Below, one piece after another: positions 10,641-19,781 of a DNA stretch of 64,000 bases. The position numbers and the translations under genes were made by a program. The DNA is taken from contig CAVTYH010000005.1 of the NCBI GenBank assembly GCA_963738835.1, forward strand, positions 372,001-436,000, given 5' to 3'. The first letter of the stretch is position 1. The number at the start of each line of letters is the position of its first letter. The notes beneath the pieces were generated by a model. The model did no database searches, had not been told where the DNA came from, and saw only the letters and a program-made list of their open reading frames with translations. Source of the stretch: CAVTYH01 sp963738835 (GTDB lineage Bacteria; Planctomycetota; Planctomycetia; Pirellulales; JADZDJ01).

Positions 10641-10642
10641 GC

Positions 10643-11512
10643 ATGTTTGAACTCACGCCTAAGTACGAATTCTTCGTGGGCATCGATAGCGATGGCTGCG
10701 CGTTCGACACGATGGAGTTGAAGCACAAAGAGTGCTTCATTCCGCAAATTATCAATCACTATGGCCTGCAAGGCGTCAGCAAGTATGCTCGGGAGGCGGC
10801 CGAATTCGTGAATCTGTATTCCAAGAGCCGCGGCGTCAATCGGTTCCCGGCGCTCATCGAGACAATCGAGTGGCTCCAAAAGCGACCGGAAGTCAAAGCC
10901 CGCGGTGTGAAAATCACGATGCCGCAGGGTTTGGTGGAGTGGATCAACGTTGAAACCAAGCTCGCCAACCCGGCGCTGGCGAAAGCCGCTGAGTCCAGCG
11001 GCCATCCCGATTTGAAGCAGGCACTCGCTTGGAGCCAGGAAGTGAACGAGGCGGTGGAAAAAATCGTGCGCTGGGTTCCACCCTTTCCGAATCTGCGCGA
11101 AAGCTTGGAGAAATTGAAAGGCAAAGCCGACTTGCTCGTCGTTTCAGCGACGCCGACCGAAACTCTGAAGCGTGAATGGCAAGAACACGATTTAGCCAAG
11201 TATGTCGTCGATATTTGTGGCCAGGAATTGGGCACGAAGAAAGAGTTGCTCGCGGTCTCTAAAAAATATAAGCCGCAGCACTCGCTGATGATCGGCGATG
11301 CCCCAGGCGATTTCAAGGCGGCGCAAGCGAACAATGCGCTGTTCTTCCCCATCAATCCCGGAGCGGAAGAAGCAAGTTGGAAGCGGTTCCACGATGAAGG
11401 CATCGATCGCTTCCTCGGCGGCATATTCGCGGGCGAATATCAACAAAAGTTGCTGACCGAATTCGATTCGTATTTGCCGGAACGACCACCGTGGGAGAAG
11501 ATAACGTCATAA
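10643..11512 (+). CDS. HAD-superfamily hydrolase
   Basis: About 289 residues from the ATG at 10643. HAD motif I is GIDSDGCAFDTME, with the nucleophile Asp changed in context to DSD rather than the usual DxD. Motif II is VVSATP, and motifs III/IV are in the GTKKELL and MIGDAPGDFKAA segments. It resembles phosphoglycolate-phosphatase-like proteins, but the substrate is unknown. As the sequence stands its frame is continuous with pfp, giving an apparent fusion of more than 380 codons. I treat it as a separate gene because its natural N-terminus (MFELTPKYEFFVG) begins at an ATG two bases after the TAA expected to end pfp. Its position suggests a function linked to phosphosugar metabolism. Confidence 0.75.
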   Translation: MFELTPKYEFFVGIDSDGCAFDTMELKHKECFIPQIINHYGLQGVSKYAREAAEFVNLYSKSRGVNRFPALIETIEWLQKRPEVKARGVKITMPQGLVEWINVETKLANPALAKAAESSGHPDLKQALAWSQEVNEAVEKIVRWVPPFPNLRESLEKLKGKADLLVVSATPTETLKREWQEHDLAKYVVDICGQELGTKKELLAVSKKYKPQHSLMIGDAPGDFKAAQANNALFFPINPGAEEASWKRFHDEGIDRFLGGIFAGEYQQKLLTEFDSYLPERPPWEKITS

Positions 11513-11639
11513 AGCCGACGATGGCATCGGCGGAATACGACCCGACAGCAAATGAAATTACTGATCAAATGGTGCACCACCTCGAATACCATTCGCGGCT
11601 TTATGCCACGGACAACGGACCACTGACAACAGACAAAAG

Positions 11640-13074
11640 ATGAATTGTGACTTCGGACTAATCGGCCTGGCGGTGATGGGCGAAAATCTTAGCCCTGAAT
11701 GTCGAAAGCCGCGGCTACAAGGTGGCGGTGTTTAACCGCACCACCAGCGTTGTGGACGACTTGATCAAGGGGCGTGCTGCCGGCAAGAAATTCGTCGGCT
11801 GTCATTCGCTGGAAGAGCTGGTCAAAAGCCTCGTCCGCCCGCGCAAAGTGATGATGATGGTGAAGGCCGGCCCGGCGGTTGATTCACTCATCGAGCAACT
11901 GCTGCCGCTGATGGACATGGGCGACGTTATTATCGACGGCGGCAATACGCTGTATTCCGATACTGAACGCCGCACGCAGTATGTGGAATCGAAGGGCCTG
12001 TTGTTCGTCGGTTGCGGTGTCTCTGGCGGCGAAGAAGGTGCGCTGAAAGGCCCCAGCCTGATGCCTGGCGGCAGCGAGGCGGCCTGGTCGATTATGAAGC
12101 CCATCTTTCAAGCCATCGCCGCGAAGGTCGGTCCGAAAAATGACATTCCCTGCTGCGAATGGGTCGGCCCACGCGGCGCGGGCCATTACGTGAAGATGGT
12201 TCACAATGGCATCGAGTACGGCGACATGCAGCTGATTTGCGAAGCCTACAACATGCTGCACGCCGGCTTGGACATGTCGAACGACGAGTTGTACAACGTC
12301 TTCGCAGAGTGGAACCGCGGTGAACTGGACAGTTACTTGATTGAAATCACCCGCGATATCTTCAGCGTCAAAGACCCGGATACCGGCCACTTTTTGGTCG
12401 ATTTAATCCTCGACACCGCCGGCGCCAAAGGCACGGGCAAGTGGATGAGCCAGTTGGCGCTCGATTTGGGCGTGCCCAGCACCTTGGTTACCGAAGCGGT
12501 TTACGCACGCTCATTGTCGGCACTGAAAGACGAACGAGTTCGCGCCAGCAAAGTCTTGCGCGGCCCGGCCGGCCGATATGAAGCTGCTCCAGAGGAGTTG
12601 ATCGATGCCGTACGGCAGGCGCTCTACGCATCGAAAATTTGCAGCTATGCCCAAGGTTTCGTGCAGTTGCAAGCGGCGGCAGAAGAACACAACTGGCCTC
12701 TCGATTACGGCAGCATCGCGCTGTTGTGGCGGGGGGGTTGCATCATTCGGGCCGCCTTTTTGGAACGCATCAAAGAAGCGTTCGATGCTGACAAGAATTT
12801 GGAAAATCTGCTGCTGGCGCCCTATTTCCGCGAGGTCTTGGCCAAAGCACAAACGGCGTGGCGTCATGCCGTCACGACGGCAATTCACTTAGGAATTTGG
12901 ACTCCCGCTTTCATGACGGCGCTCTCGTATTATGACGGCATCCGACAAGATCGTTTACCGGCAAATTTGTTGCAGGCCCAGCGCGATTATTTCGGTGCTC
13001 ACACTTACCAGCGCGTCGATAGACCCGGCACGTTTCACACCGATTGGATCAGTTTGCGTCGCAAACCAAACTGA
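11640..13074 (+). CDS. gnd: 6-phosphogluconate dehydrogenase (decarboxylating), one frameshift
   Basis: Oxidatively decarboxylates 6-phosphogluconate to ribulose 5-phosphate in the oxidative pentose phosphate pathway. The Rossmann start FGLIGLAVMGENL lies at 11640, and the next codons are out of frame: an extra A near 11691-11693 separates it from ALNVESRGYKVAVFNR. The rest is intact, with GGNTLYSDTERR, the substrate-binding GCGVSGGEEGALKGPSLMPG, the catalytic-lysine region GHYVKMVHNGIEYGDMQ and the C-terminal YFGAHTYQRVDRPGTFHT that closes the active site of the dimer partner. The rebuilt length of about 477 residues is normal for the long form. It is followed after 5 bases by the SDR gene and then zwf, so an operon is likely. 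Confidence 0.93.
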
Positions 13075-13079
13075 CCAGC

Positions 13080-13860
13080 ATGGCAATTTCCTTCATCGAA
13101 AACTTGTTTGGCCTCTCGGGCCAGGTCGCCGTTGTGATTGGCGGCACCGGTGTATTGGGCGGTGCATTGGCGGAGGGAATTGCGCAGGCCGAAGCGATGA
13201 CGGTGGTTGCTGGCCGTGGTGCCGACCGCGGCGAAGAGCGCGTGGCGGCAATTAAAAAACTCGGCGGACAAGCGTCGTATCTGTCGGTCGATGTGGCGCA
13301 GCGAAAGTCGATCGAAGATTTGCTTGCGGCTACGCTCAAGCAATGCGGCCGGATTGATATTCTCGTCAACTGCGCTGGCGTTAATTCGGCCTCGACTTAC
13401 GAGGATGCGAAGGACGAAGATTGGAATCGCGTCCTGCTCACCAATCTCACCAGCACGCATTGGGGCTGTCAGATTTTCGGCGGTTACATGGCCAACTCAG
13501 GCGGCGGAGCGATTTTGAATATCGGCAGCGTTTCATCACACTTGCCATTATCTCGCGTGTTCGCCTACTCCGCCTCGAAAGCCGCAGTGGTTAATCTCAC
13601 GCAAAACGTGGCTCGCGAGTTCGCGCCGAAGAATGTGCGGGTCAACGCACTCTGCCCCGGTTTCTTTCCGGCCGAGCAAAACCGTAAAATCTTGGATCCC
13701 GCGCGTGTCCAACATCATGCAGCAAACACCAATGGCCCGTTTTGGCGAGCCCAGCGAACTGGTCGGCGCCGCACTCTTGCTTTTATCGCGAAATGCGGGA
13801 AGCTTTATCACCGGTGCGGCCGTGTATGTCGACGGCGGATTTACTGCGATGAGAATCTGA
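13080..13860 (+). CDS. Short-chain dehydrogenase/reductase, one frameshift
   Basis: An NAD(P)-dependent classical SDR of about 260 residues. It has the nucleotide-binding GGTGVLGGALAEG, the NCAGVN strand, Ser in NIGSVSSH and the catalytic YSASK. The ATG at 13080 follows the gnd stop by five bases. The frame breaks near 13695-13712, where DPARV should continue as SNIMQQTPMARFGEPSEL; loss of two bases would explain it. The C-terminus VDGGFTAMRI is typical. Its position between gnd and zwf suggests a sugar-acid substrate such as gluconate or fructuronate, but the sequence alone does not settle that. Confidence 0.85.
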
Positions 13861-13875
13861 GGATGTGCTGATCTC

Positions 13876-15332
13876 ATGCCGAATACGATTGTCATCTTCG
13901 GCGCCTCGGGCGATCTGACCAGCCGCAAACTGATTCCGGCCTTGTTTTCACTGTCGCGCAAGGAACGGCTTCCACCCGGCACGCGGATTGTTGGCTTCGC
14001 CCGCTCAAAATTCTCGAATGCTGAGTGGCGCAAAAAGCTGACGGAAACGACGCAGAAATTCACCGGCGAACTTTGGGATGCCGCCGCGTGGCAGGAATTC
14101 TCTAAGTCGATTTTTTATCATCCCGGCGACATCGGCCAAGCCGCCGATTTCACGGCGCTGGCGAAACTTTTGCAAGAGCTGGAGCAAGGACGCTCCGCGA
14201 CTCGGTTGTACTATCTTTCCACCGCGCCGCAGTTTTACGAACAGGCGGTGGCGCAACTGGCGCCGCCGGCCTGGCCGACGATGCGGCCTGCCCGCGACGA
14301 GTGATTATCGAAAAGCCCTTCGGTACCGATTTGGCCAGCGCGCAGCATTTGAATGAAGCCGTCCATCAAGTGTTTGCCGAACGACAGGTGTATCGCATCG
14401 ATCACTACCTGGGCAAAGAAACGGTGCAGAACATGTTGGTGCTGCGGTTCGCCAACAGCATTTTCGAGCCGGTGTGGAACCGCCGTTACATCGATCACGT
14501 GCAAATTACCACCGCCGAGGAAGTCACCGTCGGCCGCCGTGGCGGATATTACGACAAGAGCGGCGTGCTGCGCGACATGTTCCAAAACCATCTGCTGCAA
14601 CTGCTGACCATGACGGCCATGGAATCGCCGGCTCGATACAACGCCGACGCCGTGCGCGATGAAAAAGTGAAAGTGCTTTCGGCGATTCAGCCGATGACGC
14701 CGGACGAAGTTTGCCGCGACACCGTGCGCGGCCAATATCGCGGCTATAATAGCGAGCCCGATGTACCGCCGGGCAGTCAAACCGCCACGTTCGCGGCACT
14801 CAAGCTGGGCGTGCAAAACTGGCGCTGGCACGGCGTGCCGTTTTATTTGCGCAGCGGCAAGGCTATGTCTTGCCGCACCACGCAAATTGTCATCCAGTTT
14901 CACGAACCGCCGCACCTGCTATTTCCGGGCGGTCCGCGCGGCATTCAAGGTGGAAACCGTTTGGTAATTCAAGTGCAGCCTGCCGAGGGAATTCAGCTTC
15001 ACTTTCAAACCAAAATTCCCGATGCCGGCATGAGGCTCCGCCAGTCCGATTTAGATTTCAGCTTCCAGCGCGAATTCCACGGCGTCATGCCGGAGGCGTA
15101 TGAAAGATTGCTGTTGGATGCCATGCAAGGCGATGCCAGCCTGTTCGCACGGGCCGACGAAGTTGAAACCGCCTGGGGCATCATCGACCCGATTCTCAAA
15201 ACGTGGAATGAACGGCACGAACCTTGTCTCTGCACCTACGAGCCAGGATTTTGGGGGCCTGAAGAATCGACCCAATGGATGCGGGCCCAAGGTCGCGAGT
15301 GGTTCGACACCTGCCCTGTGCTGAATCATTGA
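13876..15332 (+). CDS. zwf: Glucose-6-phosphate 1-dehydrogenase, one frameshift
   Basis: First enzyme of the oxidative pentose phosphate pathway, oxidising glucose 6-phosphate with NAD(P)+ to 6-phosphogluconolactone. The N-terminus has the Rossmann motif VIFGASGDLTSRKL. The break at about 14262-14270 separates VAQLAP from AGLADDAACPRR and VIIEKPFG. After it comes the active-site signature RIDHYLGKETVQNM, whose His is the catalytic base. The C-terminal part is complete (YERLLLDAMQGDASLF). Removing one G near 14263 restores the frame. The rebuilt length of about 485 residues is normal. It starts 15 bases after the SDR; no lactonase gene (pgl) is nearby. Confidence 0.93.
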
Positions 15333-15345
15333 TTGGTGCGAAGCA

Positions 15346-16447
15346 ATGGCAACCGGCGGGATGATTGCTGAGCAAGCACGCGATACCGCATTGCTGAGGC
15401 CGCTGCGCATCGGCAATGTTGAGATTGGGTTTCCGGTAGTTCAAGCGGCGCTTTCCGGATACAGCGATTGGGCCATGCGCGTCATCGCGCGACGACTGAG
15501 GCGCTCCGTACACACTGTGCGAGGTGCTGCTCGATCAGTTTGTGAACACGGCCGGCAATTCCATGAAAAATCGGCGGCGGCTGCGGGTAACCGATGAAGA
15601 GCATCCTGTTGGTGGCCAGTTGATGGGCGCGAATCCCGACGATTTTGGTCCGGCAGCCCAACGGTTGGTGGCCTCAGGTTTCGATGTGATCGACATCAAC
15701 TTCGGCTGCCCGGTGAAAAAAGTACTGGGACGCTGCCGCGGTGGATTTTTGCTTGGCCAGGTGGAAACCGCGCTTGAGATTGTCTCCCAGGTGCGCAATG
15801 CGGTGCCGCCACAGGTGCCGGTCACGGTGAAAATGCGCCGCGGATTGGACGACTCGCCGGAAAGCCGCGAGCGTTTCTTCGCGATTCTCGACGGTGCGTT
15901 TGAGCGCGGCGTCGCGGCGATTACCGTGCATGGACGAACGGTCAAGCAGCGTTACATCGGTCCCAGCAATTGGGACTTTCTGCGTGAAGTGAAACAGCAC
16001 GCCGGATCGCACACGGTCTTGGGCAGCGGCGATCTGTTCACGCCGCAAGCCTGTCTAGACATGCTGCGGCACACCGGCGTCGATGGTGTGACGGTGGCCC
16101 GCGGCGCAATCGGCAATCCGTGGATTTTCAGCCAAGTGCGAGCAATTGCCGATGGCTTGCCGCTACCCGAACCTCCCAGCCTGTTCCAGCAGCGTCGCAT
16201 AATTCAAGAGCACTATCGTCTGGCCGAAAAGATTTACGGCTCCGAGGTGTGCGGTCGCCAGATGCGCAAATTCGGCATCAAGTATTCCCGGTTGCACCCG
16301 GAATCGATGCAAGTTCGGAACGCGTTCATCGCCGTACGCCGACCGGAGGAACTCCAAATGGTGCTCGACCAGTACTATTGCGAAGATTTGCCGGGCAGAC
16401 ATCCGGAAATCGAGCCTGATGATACAGCCGACTGCGAAACCGGCTGA
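15346..16447 (+). CDS. tRNA-dihydrouridine synthase (first copy), one frameshift
   Basis: A flavin enzyme that reduces specific uridines in tRNA. Motifs in order: the FMN-barrel start PLRIGNVEIGFPVVQAALSG, then INFGCPVKKVLGRCRGG with the cysteine before Pro that acts as general acid, VKMRRGLDDS, ITVHGRTVKQRY, and GSGDLF plus RGAIGNPWIF for the phosphate of FMN. The frame breaks near 15508-15511, where one extra A separates VIARRL from GAPYTLCEVLLDQF. The start ATG at 15346 is 13 bases after the zwf stop. The C-terminal helical domain is present. A second paralogue sits at 46.7-47.7 kb. The exact tRNA position modified cannot be assigned. Confidence 0.88.
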
Positions 16448-16532
16448 GCAGCGAGCTTGTCGTAACTTCGTCGTATTTCGTCACGGACCGTTTGGTCTGC
16501 CTCTGCGATCAAGCTCTGATGCAACACATTGA

Positions 16533-17577
16533 CTACATCTGATGAGCTGTAGAAACCCAGCGCCCAAGCGCAGCGCCGCGAACCAACGGTTCTTTGTCGT
16601 GCAATCCGCGCATCAAAGCGGTAATTGACGCTGCATGCGGTTTATTACCGAGGACGATTGCCGCATTGCGCAAAAGTCCCCGACGCTTGGTGCGCCACAG
16701 CGGCGTATGACGGAAGCGGGCGCGAAACGCCGCGTCATCTAAATCGAAGAGCGCCGCCAATTCAATCGGATCTACACCGTCGAGGGGTCGAAATGCCGGT
16801 TCGTCGGACAACGTGGCACGGTGATTCCACGGACAAACGTCCTGGCAGACGTCGCAACCGAATAACCAGTCGCCGACGCCGGCGCAAATCGGTTGGAATA
16901 CTCTCGCGCAGCTCGATGGTGAGATAACTGATGCAACGCCGCGCATCGAGCACGTACGCATCCACAAAGGCGCCAGTTGGACAAGCGTCGAGGCACGCCC
17001 GGCATGTGCCGCAATGATCGGTTTCATGCGGTGCATCGTAATCGAGTTCAATGTCTGTCAGCAGCGCGGCCAGGAAGAACCAGCTGCCCAATTGCTTGTT
17101 CAGCAAGAGCGTGTTTTTCCCGATCCAGCCCAAGCCGGCAAGTTGAGCGAATTCGCGCTCTAAAAGCGGCGCGGTATCCACCACGCCGCACACTTTGGCC
17201 GCAGGCGATTGCGCATGAATCCAGGCGCTTAATTGATTCAGCCGCGCGCGGATGATGTCGTGATAATCGGTGCCCCAAGCATATCGCGACACACTACCTT
17301 GACCCGGTGCTGCAGAAGTCGGTTCTGCCGTGCGATAGTTCATGGCCAACATCACCACGCTGCGTGCGCCCTTTAAAATGGACTGCGGTTGGGCATAGGC
17401 GTCCGCACGGTCGGGCAAATAATGCATCTGACCGCTATATCCTGCGGCCAACCAGGCTTGAAAGCGATCGATGCCCGGGGCCGCCACGGCCGGACAGATG
17501 CCGCATAAATCGAACCCCAGCCGCCGGGCTTCGGCTTTGAGATCGCTGGTCATCGATTGGATAATCTCGCTGCTCAT
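16533..17577 (-). CDS. queG: Epoxyqueuosine reductase, one frameshift
   Basis: Cobalamin-dependent iron-sulfur enzyme that performs the last step of queuosine synthesis on tRNA. The N-terminal domain (ARRLGFDLCGICPA, MHYLPDRADAYAQP) and the Lys-containing GLGWIGKNTLLLN are typical. Two 4Fe-4S motifs follow: CGTCRACLDACPTGAF, and CDVCQDVCPWN in the other frame. The break lies around 16880-16895, where IPTDLR should lead into GDWLFGCDVCQ. The C-terminal HEAT-like helices (NAAIVLGNKPHAASITALM) are present. It is convergent with the dus gene. Together these two genes make a small tRNA-modification pair. Confidence 0.9.
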
Positions 17578-17775
17578 ACGACGAACGTCGGGGCATTAGA
17601 AACAGTTCAAATACCTGCTGCAATTGACCTTACGGCTCGGTTTGTTTTCAGCCTTGTCTTGCCCGATGCTAGTTGTAACCAGGCCAGCCGCTGTTTACTG
17701 TAGAAGATGGCTCACCAATCGGTCATCTCTCGTGCATTTCGCATCTGTGCATTCTACATCTTCGAGGCGACAGCT

Positions 17776-18237
17776 ATGAAATTCATTGCAACGGTTGGAT
17801 TGTTGGCAGTTTCGCTGGCCGCAGCTTTGGCAAGCTCACAGGCCCAAGCACAAGGTCCGTACTGTGGCGGTTACGGATACGGTGGCTGCGGCATCAACTT
17901 TCCGTATGGGCTTTACGGTTCGCGTGTGAACGACGTGCCGTACTTCTCGATGTTCCCGCCGGTATATTACAGCCTGCCGGTGCCACGCACTTACGGCTGG
18001 AGTCCGTTTGCTTATCCGCCCGGAACGATGACGCCGGAAGTCGAACCTGCCCAGCCGCAAGACATGATCAACCCGTACGTGCCGCAGAACAAAGAAAAGC
18101 CGGAGGCCAAGCCAACGGCAATTCACACGGCGACGTACCGTGCGCCGACACCGCAAGTCGTCATCAATCCTTATGTGAAGTCTGCGAAAGTTGCCACATC
18201 GCACTCAGATTCTGCCGGCACCATTGCCGCTCAGTAG
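17776..18237 (+). CDS. Small secreted protein of unknown function
   Basis: About 153 residues. The ATG at 17776 has a GAGGCG-like ribosome-binding site eight bases upstream and begins a clear signal peptide (MKFIATVGLLAVSLAAALAS, cleavage near QAQA). The mature part starts with a glycine/tyrosine-rich stretch (YCGGYGYGGCG) and then a proline- and aromatic-rich segment (PYFSMFPPVYYSLPVPRTYG). It ends with repeated NPYV motifs (MINPYVPQN, VINPYVKSA). No enzyme motif is seen. It is followed by a strong intrinsic terminator, so it is probably its own transcription unit. A cell-envelope or extracellular role is inferred only from the signal peptide. Confidence 0.75.
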   Translation: MKFIATVGLLAVSLAAALASSQAQAQGPYCGGYGYGGCGINFPYGLYGSRVNDVPYFSMFPPVYYSLPVPRTYGWSPFAYPPGTMTPEVEPAQPQDMINPYVPQNKEKPEAKPTAIHTATYRAPTPQVVINPYVKSAKVATSHSDSAGTIAAQ

Positions 18238-18274
18238 CGTGCTAGCAGACCGCAAAGAACAGCAAAATTTTCCG

Positions 18275-18308
18275 ATCAGCCTCCGGAATTTCCGGAGGCT
18301 GATTTTTT
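18275..18308 (+). terminator. Rho-independent terminator
   Basis: A perfect 13-bp stem, ATCAGCCTCCGGA at 18275-18287 pairing with TCCGGAGGCTGAT at 18291-18303, has a three-base loop and is followed by a run of T. It lies 38 bases after the small secreted protein and ends that transcript. Confidence 0.9.
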
Positions 18309-18418
18309 GCACGCACAATCGGTCTGGACACGGCCTGCAAATTCGCTAATCTTCTCGGCCTCCATTCTTGTCGGCGTTGCGAATTCTCGCGGCGCAGGGG
18401 TGAAAAGGAGTTCACCAT

Positions 18419-19675
18419 ATGAAACGGATTCTTGGCTTGCCAATGATGGTGCTGCTCTGCGCCGGCTGCCGGAGTCCCGCGCCCGCTTACGATCCATTTT
18501 TGGGCCGCACCACGGTCGAGCCGCCAGGCACGGCGCTGCCGCCGCCGGGTCAACCCTACTACGGTGCTCCGGCTGGCGCGGCTAACACACCCCCTCTCGT
18601 CACGCCACCACCCGGCGCCGCATCGCCTGCTGTGCCTCGAACGATTGGACCAGCGAATTTCTCGCCCGCGCCCGCAGGACCAGGAGGACTTTCGTCCAGT
18701 TTTTCGCCGAACGTTTCGCCAATTTCGCCGACGCAGTCGGCCCCAAGCATGTTGCCGAGCGGCGCAGGTCAGCCGCTGGTGACGCCGGTCTCTTCCAAGG
18801 CTCGACCCACGTATGGCCCACCGGGCGGATTCGCCTATCCGCAAGCAGGCGCCGCAGGGCCGAGTGGTATGCCGAACTTGTCTCAAGCCAGTCCGCCTAA
18901 GCCATTGGATGTGGACCGCATCATCGGTCCCGCCGGTTCATCAACGCCCACTCAAGCCGCGTCGACAACGGTCGTGCCAGCCACGCATTGGGAACCGAGC
19001 GACGGCGCGACGGCTTCGATATCGACCGTGCCCGCCGCATTCGCTTCGCCGATGGATAAGAGCGCCATTCGCATCGTCGAGCCGCCAACCAGAACTTCCA
19101 CAACCGCTGGTGGAGCAACAAGCAACTTATCGGCGCCAGCCAGTCGAGCATCAATTCCGGGCACCGCTGCGGCCGGCACGCTGAATCAGTCGCTGGCGCA
19201 GTCTCGCTCACCAGAAATCTCAGAGCTGCCGTCGGCGCAGACTGTTGTGCCAAGCTCATTTGCCGTAGCAAGCGTCGCAACTGCAAATTCCGGCCTGTCG
19301 TCTCGCACCCCAAGCAATGCAAACCCAATACCGACACTGGCCACGGCGCCAGCCGCAGCAGGTCCGACGAAGCCAACTACCGGCACAGCTACCTCCGATC
19401 TATCGCGCAGCTCCTACGGTTTCGATCCGCAATATCATTGGCTCAAGGGCAAACTGGAGTATTCCCAAAGCACGCGCATCTGGCGGCTGCGTTATATTCC
19501 GCCCGACGGCGCCACAGACAGCTACGGCGGCAGTGTAATTCTGGCCGATGCGGTGAAACTGAATGGGCTGAACCCCGGCGACTTCGTCACCGTTCAAGGC
19601 GCTGTGGGCCACTCTCGCGCCGATCAAAGCAGCTTTGCTCCGCAATACAATCTCGAGCGGATTCAAAAGCAATAG
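18419..19675 (+). CDS. Proline/alanine-rich lipoprotein with conserved C-terminal domain
   Basis: 418 residues with an AAGGAG ribosome-binding site before the ATG at 18419. The N-terminus (MKRILGLPMMVLLCAGC) has a lipoprotein-type signal, with Cys17 as the likely acylated residue, although the -3 residue is Cys rather than the usual Leu. Residues 20-320 are low complexity, rich in Pro, Ala, Thr and Ser, and probably extended through the envelope. The last 85 residues form a compact domain (YHWLKGKLEYSQSTRIWRLR, then GGSVILADA and GDFVTVQGAVG) whose strand pattern resembles an OB-like fold. I recall similar tails in other planctomycete proteins, but no function is known to me. Confidence 0.7.
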   Translation: MKRILGLPMMVLLCAGCRSPAPAYDPFLGRTTVEPPGTALPPPGQPYYGAPAGAANTPPLVTPPPGAASPAVPRTIGPANFSPAPAGPGGLSSSFSPNVSPISPTQSAPSMLPSGAGQPLVTPVSSKARPTYGPPGGFAYPQAGAAGPSGMPNLSQASPPKPLDVDRIIGPAGSSTPTQAASTTVVPATHWEPSDGATASISTVPAAFASPMDKSAIRIVEPPTRTSTTAGGATSNLSAPASRASIPGTAAAGTLNQSLAQSRSPEISELPSAQTVVPSSFAVASVATANSGLSSRTPSNANPIPTLATAPAAAGPTKPTTGTATSDLSRSSYGFDPQYHWLKGKLEYSQSTRIWRLRYIPPDGATDSYGGSVILADAVKLNGLNPGDFVTVQGAVGHSRADQSSFAPQYNLERIQKQ

Positions 19676-19702
19676 GCGGCTCGCGCCAACATCGCCGCGA
19701 AC

Positions 19703-19758
19703 AAAAAAGGCCCGATCATCGCGAACCACCGCAGGGGATGATCCGGGACGCTCGGGCC
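19703..19758 (-). terminator. Intrinsic terminator of the first giant PATR gene
   Basis: Read on the minus strand, GGCCCGA (19758-19752) pairs with TCGGGCC (19715-19709) around a long internal loop and is followed by TTTTTT (19708-19703). It starts 23 bases after the stop of the minus-strand gene. The loop is long, so efficiency is uncertain. Confidence 0.65.
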
Positions 19759-19781
19759 AATTGGTTTCTTCGAGACTGTCG

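Noticed and set aside
14262..14300. Programmed frameshift in zwf
   Set aside because: No slippery heptamer or downstream structure is apparent, zwf is not known for this, and many other genes in the window show similar breaks.
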